DNA of 64,000 nucleotides from Qipengyuania citrea. Its GTDB lineage: Bacteria; Pseudomonadota; Alphaproteobacteria; Sphingomonadales; Sphingomonadaceae. This document shows positions 49,485 to 57,614 of the stretch, piece after piece; position 1 is the stretch's first letter, and each line of letters begins with the position of its first letter. The notes under the pieces were generated by a model. It did not search any database, had not been told where the DNA came from, and was given only the letters and a program-made list of their open reading frames with translations. The position numbers and the translations under genes were made by a program. The DNA is taken from NCBI RefSeq assembly GCF_024171405.1, contig NZ_JALJZT010000002.1, positions 248,001 through 312,000 on the forward strand. The letters run 5' to 3'.

Positions 49485-49958
49485 TCAGGCAGCCTTGGTG
49501 TCGCCGTCCTCGTCATCCTTGACCACTTCGAGCGGCTTCTGCGCGCCGATCGCGATCTTCTTGGGCTTCATCGCATCGGGCACTTCACGCACGAGGTCGA
49601 TTACCAGCAGACCATCGGCCAGGTCGGCATTGTCGACACGCACGTAGTCCGCCAGTTCGAAACGCCGTTCGAAGCCGCGGTTGGCAATGCCCAGATGCAG
49701 CATCTCGCCCTCGTTCAGCTCGTCGCGCTTCTTTCCGGTCACGACCAGCAGGTTCTGCTGTGCGACGATGTCGAGATCGCCCGAGCGAAAGCCGGCCACG
49801 GCCAGCGTGATGCGGTATTCATCGTCGCCGCGGCGCTCGATGTTGAAGGGGGGGTAATTGTCGCCGCCGGCATTGCGTGCCTGGCGTTCCATCAGGTCGA
49901 ACACGCGGTCGAAGCCGACGGTGGAGCGACGGAAGGGAGTAAGGTCCATACGGTTCAT
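49485..49958 (-). CDS. Small heat shock protein (Hsp20/IbpA family)
   Basis: This 157-residue holdase binds unfolding proteins under heat stress. The N-terminus MNRMDLTPFRRSTVGFDRVFDLM is the IbpA-type arm, and the alpha-crystallin domain (about 30-130) includes YPPFNIERRGDDEYRITLAVAGF and the closing GLLVIDLVREVP. A charged tail (KDDEDGD) follows in place of a plain IxI end. The start ATG at 49958 has agagga nine nt upstream, within a ROSE-type hairpin, and a sigma-32-type promoter lies ~90 bp upstream: heat control at both transcription and translation. Confidence 0.92.
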   Translation of the reverse strand: MNRMDLTPFRRSTVGFDRVFDLMERQARNAGGDNYPPFNIERRGDDEYRITLAVAGFRSGDLDIVAQQNLLVVTGKKRDELNEGEMLHLGIANRGFERRFELADYVRVDNADLADGLLVIDLVREVPDAMKPKKIAIGAQKPLEVVKDDEDGDTKAA

Positions 49959-49967
49959 CGAAACAAA

Positions 49968-49982
49968 TCCTCTGTTGAGCGA
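49968..49982 (-). promoter_or_regulatory. ROSE-type RNA thermometer hairpin
   Basis: On the minus strand tcgctcaacagagga folds as a stem in which tc-ctc pairs with gagga, with the g of tcgct bulged and an aaca loop. U(U/C)GCU opposite the Shine-Dalgarno with one bulged G is the conserved ROSE thermometer core. GC-rich hairpins further upstream (about 49990-50045) complete the usual multi-stem leader. Confidence 0.72.
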
Positions 49983-50046
49983 TTCTATGATGGCGGGGCC
50001 CGCATTCGGCACCCCGTCGCCGCCCCGGACATCGTGGCGGCCCATT

Positions 50047-50076
50047 CGAGATAGGCACGCCGATTTGGCTTTCAAG
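50047..50076 (-). promoter_or_regulatory. RpoH (sigma-32) promoter of hsp20
   Basis: On the minus strand cttg (50076-50073), 17 bases, then cctatctcg (50055-50047). This fits the alphaproteobacterial RpoH consensus CTTG-N17-CYTATnT. Confidence 0.7.
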
Positions 50077-50123
50077 TCTCTCCGGCGCGCGCTAGCTTCG
50101 ACGCTGAAAACAAGAGGATTTCC

Positions 50124-50387
50124 ATGAGCCAGCCCCAAGTCGACATCTATACCAAATTCGGGTGCGGATATTGCTACCGGGCCAAGCGCCTGCTTGATGA
50201 AAAGGGCGTGGATTATGCCGAATTCGACATCACCATGGGCGGACCCAAGCGCGACGAAATGCGCGAGCGCGCGCCCGGCGCGATGACCGTGCCGCAGATT
50301 TTCGTCGGCGATACGCATGTCGGCGGCTCCGACGAGCTCGCCGCGCTCGAACGCGAGGGCAAGCTCGACGCTTTGCTAAACGGCTGA
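50124..50387 (+). CDS. grxC: Glutaredoxin 3
   Basis: This 87-residue thiol oxidoreductase uses glutathione to reduce disulfides. The active site is FGCGYCYRAKRLL (Cys-Gly-Tyr-Cys, the second position differing from the usual Pro-Tyr). The cis-proline is in MTVPQIFVGDTHVGGSDEL. It overlaps the next gene by one base (TGATG). Confidence 0.93.
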   Translation: MSQPQVDIYTKFGCGYCYRAKRLLDEKGVDYAEFDITMGGPKRDEMRERAPGAMTVPQIFVGDTHVGGSDELAALEREGKLDALLNG

Positions 50388-51205
50388 TGCCGAAGATCGC
50401 CCTGTTGCAGATGACCTCGGGGGTGGATCCCGAAGCCAATGCAGCCACGCTCGAGCACGCCGTGACGAAGGCGGCGGCCGAGGGCGCGGAAATGCTGTTC
50501 ACTCCCGAGATGTCGGGCCTGCTCGATCGCGACCGGAAACGGGCCGCTGAGAGTATCGTAGCGGAACAAGAAACGGCGGCGCTGGCGCGAGTTCGCGATG
50601 CAGCAAGCCGCGCGGGCATCTGGGCCTCGCTGGGCTCGCTGGCCGTGGATGTTGGTGGCGGCCGCTGGGCCAATCGCGCTTTCGTGATCGATCCGCAGGG
50701 TCAGATCGCAGCGCGCTATGACAAGATCCACATGTTCGATGTCGACCTCGCCAGCGGCGAAAGCTGGCGGGAATCGAACGCGTATCAGGCAGGGAATGGC
50801 GTGACGACCATCGGGGACACGCCGGTCGGCCGGCTTGGCCTGACGGTTTGCTACGACATCCGCTTTCCCGCGCTGTTCGATGCATTGGGCCAAGCGCAAT
50901 GCGACTGCATCGCCATCCCCGCCGCATTCACCGTTCCCACCGGCACCGCGCATTGGCACGTCCTCCAGCGTGCCCGCGCGATCGAAGCGAGCGCCTTCGT
51001 GGTCGCCGCGGCACAGGTCGGCGAGCATGCGGACGGGCGGCGGACCTATGGCCACAGCCTGGTGGTCGACCCCTGGGGCGAAGTGCTGCTCGATATGGGC
51101 GGCGAGGAGCCGGGACTGGGCTTTGCCGACATCGATCTTGCCCGGATCGCCGAGGTCCGTGCGCAGGTGCCCAGCCTTGCCAACCGCCGTGAAATCGCCA
51201 ATTAG
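50387..51205 (+). CDS. Carbon-nitrogen hydrolase (nitrilase superfamily, Nit1-like)
   Basis: This 272-residue amidase has the Glu-Lys-Cys triad: Glu in LFTPEMSGL, Lys in RYDKIHMFD and Cys in LTVCYDIRFPALF. The downstream GTAHWHVLQRARAIE and AAAQVG blocks place it near Nit1/deaminated-glutathione amidases, repair enzymes that remove deaminated glutathione. This fits its place right after glutaredoxin, but substrate is inference. Confidence 0.9.
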   Translation: MPKIALLQMTSGVDPEANAATLEHAVTKAAAEGAEMLFTPEMSGLLDRDRKRAAESIVAEQETAALARVRDAASRAGIWASLGSLAVDVGGGRWANRAFVIDPQGQIAARYDKIHMFDVDLASGESWRESNAYQAGNGVTTIGDTPVGRLGLTVCYDIRFPALFDALGQAQCDCIAIPAAFTVPTGTAHWHVLQRARAIEASAFVVAAAQVGEHADGRRTYGHSLVVDPWGEVLLDMGGEEPGLGFADIDLARIAEVRAQVPSLANRREIAN

Positions 51206-51214
51206 GCCGCCATC

Positions 51215-51676
51215 ATGATCGTTTTCGACCTTTCCTGCGGCGAAGGCCACCGGTTCGAAGGCTGGTTCGGCTCATCGGACGACTATGCCGCGCAGCAGGC
51301 CGAGGGTCTGCTCACCTGCCCGCAATGCGGAAGCGAGGAGATCGGCAAGGCCCCGATGGCCCCCTCGGTTCCGGCAAAGTCCAGCACGCGCGAAGCGGGC
51401 GGGGACACCGGCACGCAACTGGCCAAGGGCAACATGCCGGTGGAGGTCAAGAAAGCCTTCGAAACGCTCGCCCGGGCGCAGAGCAAGGCGCTCGAAAGCA
51501 GCACCTGGGTGGGCGACCAATTCGCCGAGAAGGCCCGCGAGATGCACTATGGCGAGGCCGACGAGGCGCCGATCCACGGCCGCGCCACGCGCGACGAGGC
51601 CGAAGACATGGTCGCCGAGGGCATTTCGGTGGCACCGCTGCTGGTGCCGGTCGCGCCGCCCGACGAACTCAACTGA
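51215..51676 (+). CDS. DUF1178 family protein
   Basis: This 153-residue protein starts MIVFDLSCGEGHRFEGWFGSSDDYAAQ and has a zinc-ribbon-like CPQCGSEEIGKAPMAPSV, the DUF1178 signature. The C-terminal DEAPIHGRATRDEAEDMVAEGISVAPLLVPV is also conserved in the family. Function unknown. It follows the hydrolase by 9 nt and precedes tRNA-Arg. Confidence 0.9.
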   Translation: MIVFDLSCGEGHRFEGWFGSSDDYAAQQAEGLLTCPQCGSEEIGKAPMAPSVPAKSSTREAGGDTGTQLAKGNMPVEVKKAFETLARAQSKALESSTWVGDQFAEKAREMHYGEADEAPIHGRATRDEAEDMVAEGISVAPLLVPVAPPDELN

Positions 51677-51714
51677 TTGCACCGCGAGTCCGAGCCGCTA
51701 TACGGGGCCTGGCC

Positions 51715-51791
51715 GCGCCCGTAGCTCAGTCGGATAGAGCATCAGATTCCTAATCTGGGGGCCACAGGTTCGAATCCTGTCGGGCGCACCA
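51715..51791 (+). tRNA. tRNA-Arg (anticodon CCT)
   Basis: The 77-nt cloverleaf includes an encoded CCA. Acceptor gcgcccg pairs with cgggcgc; D arm gctc/gagc; anticodon stem tcaga/tctgg with loop ttcctaa (anticodon cct, reading AGG); T arm acagg/cctgt with ttcgaat. The 3' 18 bases recur twice downstream. Confidence 0.97.
51774..51791 (+). repeat. tRNA 3'-end repeat, copy 1 (intact att-like site)
   Basis: The sequence atcctgtcgggcgcacca is the 3' end of tRNA-Arg and is repeated at 51893-51910 (identical) and 52651-52668 (16 of 18). Confidence 0.8.
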
Positions 51792-51826
51792 CATGAGGCG
51801 GTCCGGTGACGGGCCGCCTCATGTGG
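51789..51826 (+). terminator. Hairpin at the tRNA-Arg 3' end
   Basis: A perfect 13-bp palindrome, ccacatgaggcgg / ccgcctcatgtgg with a 12-nt loop, begins in the tRNA's CCA. It likely terminates the tRNA transcript; no T-run follows. Confidence 0.55.
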
Positions 51827-51892
51827 TTCGGCGCATCGGGAGCGAGCCTCGTTTGGAGTCGGAGCGCAGCGGAGACGGCGCCGCAGGCGCCT

Positions 51893-51910
51893 ATCCTGTC
51901 GGGCGCACCA
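51893..51910 (+). repeat. tRNA 3'-end repeat, copy 2 (exact)
   Basis: This is an exact 18-nt copy of the tRNA-Arg 3' end, 119 bp downstream of the original, followed by aatttccca. Confidence 0.85.
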
Positions 51911-52091
51911 ATTTCCCATGGAAGCAAGCTGAGCAGCGACAAACAGATGCCCACGGAGGGCCGACAAATATGGCGAACCCTGTTGGTGACACGGAAAATG
52001 CCAGGAACGAAATTGGTAGCTGCCGAGGTAGTCGCGTCGGTAACTCTGGCGCCAATAGTATCTGTTGAACGAGGGTTGAAAAGGTTACCTA

Positions 52092-52592
52092 ATGAGCCCT
52101 AAGCGTAGCGACATTTATGAATTTCAACTGGCAAATGGTTATTTTGGCTATTGCCAAGTGATATTTCCCGGGACTGTATTTTATATCGCTGTATTTGATA
52201 AAATATTTCAAGACCCTATTGTGTCTATTGAAGGTCTTTCGGGGGTGGGGCCGCTGTTGTGTGGCTGGACCTTGGATGGTCGAATACATCACGGGATGTG
52301 GAAGCTACGAGGTAGCAAAGACATTGCGAGTGAAATTCCGAAGCCATGTTACATAATGCCGCGAGATGGCGTTGAAATGGTCACATCTTTCGAGGGTGCG
52401 GACCTCCGTCGCGCTACGCGGGAGGATTCCTTAAAGCTCCCACGAAAGACGACAGTCGCACCCATTCGATTCGAGAAGGCTTTGGCTGCGAAATTTGGTC
52501 TCGAGCTTTGGGCCTCTCATTATGAAGGCCTGCTCATATCGTCGGCAAGGGCATGGGAAGAATATTGTAACTCAAAGTCGTCCGTCCTGTGA
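52092..52592 (+). CDS. Orphan protein, possible Imm26-like immunity protein
   Basis: This 166-residue protein stands in DNA of clearly lower G+C than its neighbours. The opening KRSDIYEFQLANGYFGYCQV, followed by YIAVFDKIF, resembles the Imm26 immunity-protein pattern (GDxFxxPLxxGxYGxGQV...). A second conserved-looking block is CGWTLDGRIHHGMWKLRG. I see no toxin gene next to it. The ATG is preceded by aaaagg. It lies in the tRNA islet and was probably acquired by transfer; the immunity role is a pattern-based guess. Confidence 0.7.
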   Translation: MSPKRSDIYEFQLANGYFGYCQVIFPGTVFYIAVFDKIFQDPIVSIEGLSGVGPLLCGWTLDGRIHHGMWKLRGSKDIASEIPKPCYIMPRDGVEMVTSFEGADLRRATREDSLKLPRKTTVAPIRFEKALAAKFGLELWASHYEGLLISSARAWEEYCNSKSSVL

Positions 52593-52650
52593 TTGAAGGT
52601 CAGAATGGGCCGGCGATGGAGATTTCCCAATGATCTGACTGCCTATCTTT

Positions 52651-52668
52651 ATCATGTAGGGCGCACCA
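52651..52668 (+). repeat. tRNA 3'-end repeat, copy 3 (degenerate)
   Basis: The sequence atcatgtagggcgcacca matches the tRNA-Arg 3' end at 16 of 18 bases. It abuts the stop codon of the MFS gene exactly. Confidence 0.7.
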
Positions 52669-53847
52669 CTACCTGCCGTAGCGGCGGGTCAGCATTGTCA
52701 AACCGGTCAACGCGACCGAGCACAGCCCGAGCAAGGCACAAGTTCCAGCCCAGCCATAGGCGTCATAGGCAACGGTGCCGGCATAGCTGCCCAATCCGCC
52801 GCCGATAAACATGATGACGACATAAATCGTGGTCAGCCGCGTGCGGATTGCCGGGTCGAGCGCGAGGAAGGTCATCCTCCCCGTCACATCGATCCCGGGG
52901 CCGACGAGATTGGTGACGAACAGCGGCACGAGCAGGCCCCACAAGGTTCCGCCAAGCGGCCACAGCAGCGCGATCCCGCCAAGCTGGATGATGGCGAAGA
53001 TCATGCGCGCCTTGCGCGGGCCGACCGCGTCCGACCAGCGCCCCAGCCGCGGGGTTGAAAATATGCTCACCGCGGCAAGTCCGGCAAGATAGCCGACCGT
53101 ATCGGTACCATAGCCCATCGCGGGCGAGGTCAGGTACAGCGCAAGGCCCAGCCAGAGCGCGATGAACTGCGCGAAATTGAGCCCCTGGATCGCGCCGGCG
53201 AGCAGGATTTCACGGTGTTTGCCGATCAGCGGGAAAACCGAAAAGAGCAGGCTGGGGTAGGATTGGCGGGAACTGGCGGAGCGTTCGCCGCCCTCCATCA
53301 GGCGCGGCAGAGCGACCGTGATGGCCAGCATCAACCCGGTGGCGATCCAGTAGACCGCTCGCCAGCCGAAATGTTCGGCGATCACTCCCGCACCGACCCG
53401 CGCCACGAGAATGCCGAGGATGACCCCCGCGGTCAGCTTGGCGGTTACCTGTCCGAGCCGCTCGGGCGCAACCCGCTTGGAGGCGTAAGCGGGCAGCAAA
53501 TAGGGCGCGATGGTGAAATAGCCGAGCAGGGTTGAGCCGATGACGAACAGGGTGAAATCCTGCGCCAGCGTCATGATTGCCAGACACACCGTCTGGCCTG
53601 TCGCGAAGGCGATCGTCAGCCGGCGGTTGGAGATCCGGTCGCCCAGCGGCAGCAGCATGAAGATGCCCACCGCGAGTGCCAGCTGGTTGAGCGCGGGCAC
53701 GAGCCCGATCCGCGCATGGCTGACACCGAAATGATCGGCGACCAGCGCAATGATCGGATGGATGTAATAGGCGTTCGCCGTCACCACCGCCGCCACAATG
53801 GCGAGCGAGGTTTCCTGGGCGCCGGTCAGTCGCGCGGTTTGGTTCAA
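52669..53847 (-). CDS. MFS transporter (drug/metabolite efflux type)
   Basis: This 392-residue protein has 12 predicted TM helices. Loop 2-3 carries LGDRISNRRL, a variant of the MFS G-x-x-x-D-R motif, and the second half mirrors it in LGRWSDAVGPRKARM. It resembles efflux transporters of the DHA1 type; the substrate is unknown. It starts four bases overlapping the haloalkane dehalogenase gene's stop, so the two may be co-expressed, and it ends against the islet repeat. Confidence 0.85.
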   Translation of the reverse strand: MNQTARLTGAQETSLAIVAAVVTANAYYIHPIIALVADHFGVSHARIGLVPALNQLALAVGIFMLLPLGDRISNRRLTIAFATGQTVCLAIMTLAQDFTLFVIGSTLLGYFTIAPYLLPAYASKRVAPERLGQVTAKLTAGVILGILVARVGAGVIAEHFGWRAVYWIATGLMLAITVALPRLMEGGERSASSRQSYPSLLFSVFPLIGKHREILLAGAIQGLNFAQFIALWLGLALYLTSPAMGYGTDTVGYLAGLAAVSIFSTPRLGRWSDAVGPRKARMIFAIIQLGGIALLWPLGGTLWGLLVPLFVTNLVGPGIDVTGRMTFLALDPAIRTRLTTIYVVIMFIGGGLGSYAGTVAYDAYGWAGTCALLGLCSVALTGLTMLTRRYGR

Positions 53848-54758
53848 GCGAGGTGACCCGCTTTGCGCGCCATGTCGATGATCCCTTGTGCCAGTAACTC
53901 GGGCTGGTCTTCCTGACAGAAATGGCCGCAGGTCGAAAGCGTGCGGTGGGGCTGGTCCTGCGCGCCCGCGATCCGCTCGATCAGGAACTGCTCGCTGCCC
54001 CTGGTGATCGGATCGTCTTCGCCGAACAGGGTCTGGAACGGCTTGTCGTAAGCGGCAAGGGCGGGCCAGGCGCGCTTGTTGTCCTCGACCCCGGGCATGC
54101 CGTCCGCGACCGGGACCAGCGCGGGAAAGGCGCGTGCCCCTGCTTTCGAAGGTTCGTCGGGGAAGGGCGCGTCATAGGCGGCAATTTCGGCTTCGCTGCG
54201 CGTGGTCGCCGTGGCCCGGTCGAGTAGGGCGCCGATGCGGAAATCGGGTGAGCTGCGGGCAAATTCGCGCCATGCGAGGAAGGCCTCGCTGGCTGTACCG
54301 CCCGCGGGAAGGAAAGTGTTGCTGGCGACGACGCAGGCGAACAGGTCGGGGTCGTGCGCAACCATGCGCAGGCCCAGCAGACCACCCCAGTCCTGACAGA
54401 ACAGCGCCGCCGGGCGCGGTTCGACTGCAGCGCGCCACTGTTTCAGCCAATCGACATGGCGCGCATAGGTGTAGAAGTCGATATCGTCGGGCTTGTCGCT
54501 CTTGCCGAAGCCGATGAGGTCGGGCGCGAGCACGCGAAATCCCGCATCCACCAGGATCGGGATCATCTTGCGATAGAGGAACGACCAGCTCGGCTCGCCA
54601 TGGAACAGCAGCACCGGCGGGGCATCGCGCGGCCCCTCGTCGACATAATGCTGGCGCGCGCTCAGCCCGTCGCCGAGATCGACCTCGAACCAATGCTCGG
54701 CGAAGGGATAATCGGGAATGTCGGCAAAGCGTTCGGCGGGCGTGCGCAGGATCTGCAT
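53844..54758 (-). CDS. Haloalkane dehalogenase (HLD-I type)
   Basis: This 304-residue alpha/beta-hydrolase would cleave carbon-halogen bonds hydrolytically. The nucleophile Asp123 and halide-binding Trp124 lie in FCQDWGGLLGL, the oxyanion region in HGEPSWSF (Glu55, Trp58), the acid probably Asp248 in FGEDDPIT and the base His279 in CGHFCQED. In subfamily I the second halide-binding Trp lies in the cap; Trp163 (FLAWREF) is a candidate. The start opens MQILRTPAERFADIPDYPF. Family is clear; natural substrate unknown. Confidence 0.9.
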   Translation of the reverse strand: MQILRTPAERFADIPDYPFAEHWFEVDLGDGLSARQHYVDEGPRDAPPVLLFHGEPSWSFLYRKMIPILVDAGFRVLAPDLIGFGKSDKPDDIDFYTYARHVDWLKQWRAAVEPRPAALFCQDWGGLLGLRMVAHDPDLFACVVASNTFLPAGGTASEAFLAWREFARSSPDFRIGALLDRATATTRSEAEIAAYDAPFPDEPSKAGARAFPALVPVADGMPGVEDNKRAWPALAAYDKPFQTLFGEDDPITRGSEQFLIERIAGAQDQPHRTLSTCGHFCQEDQPELLAQGIIDMARKAGHLA

Positions 54759-54806
54759 CGGTCTCTCCTCCAGAGGCGACCGATAACCCGGTCTTGATTC
54801 GAAACC

Positions 54807-55685
54807 TTAAGGCGTCTTGCGGCGGGTGTCACCCAAGTGGCTGACCGGCACGGTTTCCTTGAAGGTATGCGTGACATAGGGGAAGGGGATCTCGATCCCC
54901 GCCTCATCCAGCGCAGCCTTGATGGCGCGCACGACCTTGTCCTTGCTTTCCCAGCCATCGCGCGGGGTCGAACCCGCCCACCAGCGCACGAGGAAATCGA
55001 CCGAGCTGGAATTGAATTCCTGCGCGAAGATGTCGACGCCCTTGCTCGCCAGCACGTCCTCGAGCCCCTCGACCGCGCGGCGGATTACGTTTGCGGCATG
55101 GTCGAGCTGCGTATCGTAGGAAACGCCGACCACGACCTCGTGCCGACGCTCGTCGCGGTCGGTTATGATTTCCACCGGGTTCTTGAACAGGATCGAGTTG
55201 GGAACGACGGTCAGTTCGCCGGACAGCTTGCGGATATGCGTTTCGCGCAGGGTGATATGCTCGACCTTGCCGGTGATGTCCTCGCATTCGATGACATCGC
55301 CGATGCGCATTTTCTCGCGCACCATGATGAGCACGCCGGCAAGGAAATTCTCGAAGATGTCCTGGAAGGCGAAGCCGATCGCCACCGCGCCGATCCCCAG
55401 CCCGGCGAGCAGGCTGGCGAAGGTCAGGTCGGGCATCACTACGATCGCGGCGATGAACAGGCCAATGATCCAGATGGCCAGCTTGACCAGCGTGTCGATC
55501 AGCGTCTTGAGGCTGGTGCGCAGTTCGGTGCGCCCCACGATCACATCGGAAATGCGCGCAGCGAAGCGCGCGATGATCCAGGTGAGAAAGACGATGAAAA
55601 CCGCGATCGCGAGGGTGGGGAGGGCTTCGACGAAACCCTGACCCATTTCCTGCAGCTGTTCGCGCAGCGTAGCGATGTAATTCAC
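54807..55685 (-). CDS. MscS-family mechanosensitive channel
   Basis: This 292-residue protein has three TM helices. The pore helix region ASLLAGLGIGAVAIGFAFQDIFENFLAGVLIM and the following beta domain (GDVIECEDITGKVEHITLRETHIRKL, VPNSILF) are diagnostic. It would open under membrane tension and release osmolytes. The GTG at 55685 after agggag is preferred over a TTG nine codons upstream. Confidence 0.93.
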   Translation of the reverse strand: MNYIATLREQLQEMGQGFVEALPTLAIAVFIVFLTWIIARFAARISDVIVGRTELRTSLKTLIDTLVKLAIWIIGLFIAAIVVMPDLTFASLLAGLGIGAVAIGFAFQDIFENFLAGVLIMVREKMRIGDVIECEDITGKVEHITLRETHIRKLSGELTVVPNSILFKNPVEIITDRDERRHEVVVGVSYDTQLDHAANVIRRAVEGLEDVLASKGVDIFAQEFNSSSVDFLVRWWAGSTPRDGWESKDKVVRAIKAALDEAGIEIPFPYVTHTFKETVPVSHLGDTRRKTP

Positions 55686-55751
55686 GAAAGCGGAACTCCC
55701 TTTGCGCTGCAACGCAATACAAAGGGCGAGGTTCCGGTCTGGCAGGGGTCA

Positions 55752-56324
55752 TCAGCCGACCCCGTGTTCCTTGCGGGCAAGTTCGTGCAGCCAGTCGGCG
55801 TGGCGCGGTGCTTTCTTGGTTTGGCTCCACTCGTCGAGCATCATCGGCGCAACGCGCTTGAGCTCGGCATATTGCTCGTCCGTACCGATATCTGTGGCGA
55901 GCTCGACGCGGTGCCCGTTCGGGTCGAAGAAATAGATCGACTTGAAGATCCCGTGATGCGTCGGCCCGAGCACTTCGATACCGAGGCTCTCGACATGGGC
56001 CTTGGCGGCGAGCAGTTCGGCTTCGCTCCCTACCTTGAACGCAAGGTGCTGGACCCAGGCGGGGGTGTTCTCGTCGCGGCCCATGTCCTGCTGGTTGGGC
56101 AGTTCGAAGAAGGCGAGGATGTTGCCGTTGCCCGCGTCGAGGAACACATGCATGTAGGGGTCGTATTCGCCGGTCGAGGGGACGTGGTCTTCGGCAAAGG
56201 CGGTGGTGTAGTCCATGCCGAGGACCTTGCCGTACCATTCGACGGTCTCTTTGGCGTCCTTGCAGCGATAGGCGGCGTGATGGACGCCGCCCAGCTTTAC
56301 GGGGTGTTCGGTGACTTCGCTCAT
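55752..56324 (-). CDS. VOC-family dioxygenase-like protein
   Basis: This 190-residue glyoxalase/dioxygenase-fold protein has metal-site candidates His15 ([11 protein letters not shown]), His in WVQHLAFKV and Glu in GHRVELATD. The stop of the neighbouring HPPD gene overlaps its ATG (ATGA), so the two form an operon. It may act on a related aromatic or ketoacid compound; inference only. Confidence 0.87.
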   Translation of the reverse strand: MSEVTEHPVKLGGVHHAAYRCKDAKETVEWYGKVLGMDYTTAFAEDHVPSTGEYDPYMHVFLDAGNGNILAFFELPNQQDMGRDENTPAWVQHLAFKVGSEAELLAAKAHVESLGIEVLGPTHHGIFKSIYFFDPNGHRVELATDIGTDEQYAELKRVAPMMLDEWSQTKKAPRHADWLHELARKEHGVG

Positions 56325-57442
56325 TCGGCCGGCTCCGTCTCGGCGGTCTGCGCCTCGTCCACGCTCAGCACGCCGCGCTTGATCTGGTCACGCTCCATGC
56401 TTTCGAAGAGCGCCTTGAAATTGCCTTCGCCAAAGCCTTCGTCACCCTTGCGCTGGATGAATTCGAAGAACACCGGCCCGACCTGGGCCTCGGCAAAGAT
56501 CTGCAGCAGCAGGCGCGGCTGGCCGCCCTCGGTGGTGCCGTCGAGCAGGATGCCGCGCATCTTGAGCGCATCGACGTCCTCGCCATGATCGGGCAGGCGC
56601 TCGGCGAGCATGTCGTAATAGGTTTCGGGCGGCGCGGTCATGAAGGGTACGCCGAGGTCTTTCAGATTGTCCCAGCAGGCGAGCAGATTGTCGCAGATCA
56701 GCGCGATATGTTGGATGCCTTCGCCGTTGAACTCGCGCAGGAACTCCTCGATCTGGCCCTTGCCGCCTTCGCCTTCCTCGTTGAGCGGAATGCGGATCTT
56801 GCCATCGGGCGCGGTCAGCGCCTTGGAGGTCAGGCCGGTATATTCGCCCTTGATGTCGAAGAAGCGGATCTCGCGGAAATTGAACAGCGTTTCGTAATAG
56901 TCCGCCCAATATTTCATGCGGCCGTTGTAGACGTTGTGCGTCAGGTGATCGATCACGTTGAAGCCGGCCCCGACCGGGTGGCGATCGACGCCCTCGAGAT
57001 AGTCGAAGTCGATGTCGTAGATCGACAGCCCCTCGCCATGCTCGTCTTCGTAGCGGTCGATCAGATAGACGATCGCGCCGCCGATCCCGCGGATCGCAGG
57101 GATGCGCAGTTCCATCGCGCCGGTTTCGACCGCAACGGGCTCCGCGCCGCGCGCCAGCAATTCGTCATAGGCCTTCTTCGCATCGCGGACGCGGAAGCCC
57201 ATTCCGCAGGCGGAGGGGCCGTGCTCGCGGGCAAAGAACCATGCCGCGCTACGAGGTTCGTAATTGAGGATCAGATTGATCCGGCCCTGGCGCCACAAGT
57301 GCACATCCTTGGCGCGGTGCGTGGCAATGTGGGTAAAGCCCATCGCTTTGAAAACCGGTTCCACCACACCCTTTTCAGGGGCGCAGAATTCGACGAATTC
57401 GAAGCCGTCGAGGCCGATGGGGTTTTCGAAGAGATCGGGCAT
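56321..57442 (-). CDS. hppD: 4-hydroxyphenylpyruvate dioxygenase
   Basis: This 373-residue Fe(II) enzyme converts 4-hydroxyphenylpyruvate to homogentisate in tyrosine breakdown and plastoquinone/pyomelanin chemistry. The C-terminal metal triad is His in [12 protein letters not shown], His in GIQHIALIC and Glu in [12 protein letters not shown]. The start ATG at 57442 follows agagga. It is upstream of the VOC gene. No homogentisate dioxygenase or downstream pathway gene lies in the window. Confidence 0.92.
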   Translation of the reverse strand: MPDLFENPIGLDGFEFVEFCAPEKGVVEPVFKAMGFTHIATHRAKDVHLWRQGRINLILNYEPRSAAWFFAREHGPSACGMGFRVRDAKKAYDELLARGAEPVAVETGAMELRIPAIRGIGGAIVYLIDRYEDEHGEGLSIYDIDFDYLEGVDRHPVGAGFNVIDHLTHNVYNGRMKYWADYYETLFNFREIRFFDIKGEYTGLTSKALTAPDGKIRIPLNEEGEGGKGQIEEFLREFNGEGIQHIALICDNLLACWDNLKDLGVPFMTAPPETYYDMLAERLPDHGEDVDALKMRGILLDGTTEGGQPRLLLQIFAEAQVGPVFFEFIQRKGDEGFGEGNFKALFESMERDQIKRGVLSVDEAQTAETEPAE

Positions 57443-57466
57443 TGCAATCCTCTGCATTTGCGTTTG

Positions 57467-57480
57467 GTTTCAATGGAAAC
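57467..57480. promoter_or_regulatory. Possible operator ahead of hppD
   Basis: A gtttc-aatg-gaaac dyad lies 24 bp upstream of the hppD start, in the divergent gap with the FtsB-like gene. A regulator of the TetR, MarR or Lrp type could bind it. Confidence 0.3.
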
Positions 57481-57614
57481 TAGTTACGCCTCGATGCAGG
57501 TTGAGTCAAGGAACGAACCCACCTGTGCCACGCGCAGTTTCGTAGGTGCGACGAGCGGTTTGCACCCATGCGAATTGCCTTGCGCGCGGCGGTTAACTGT
57601 GATTCTGTGAAATT

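Larger units (their letters stand above)
51792..52668. mobile_element. Small tRNA-Arg islet bounded by tRNA 3'-end repeats
   Basis: Between the tRNA and the MFS gene lies 877 bp bounded by the tRNA and the third repeat, with an identical repeat also at 51893. The part from about 51910 is visibly AT-richer than its surroundings and holds one orphan gene. No integrase or other mobility gene is present, so this is either a remnant of an integrated element or a site of repeated insertion. Confidence 0.6.

Noticed and set aside
51793..52102. Two short open frames after tRNA-Arg
   Set aside because: They start inside the terminator hairpin and repeat, have no ribosome site and no coding character.
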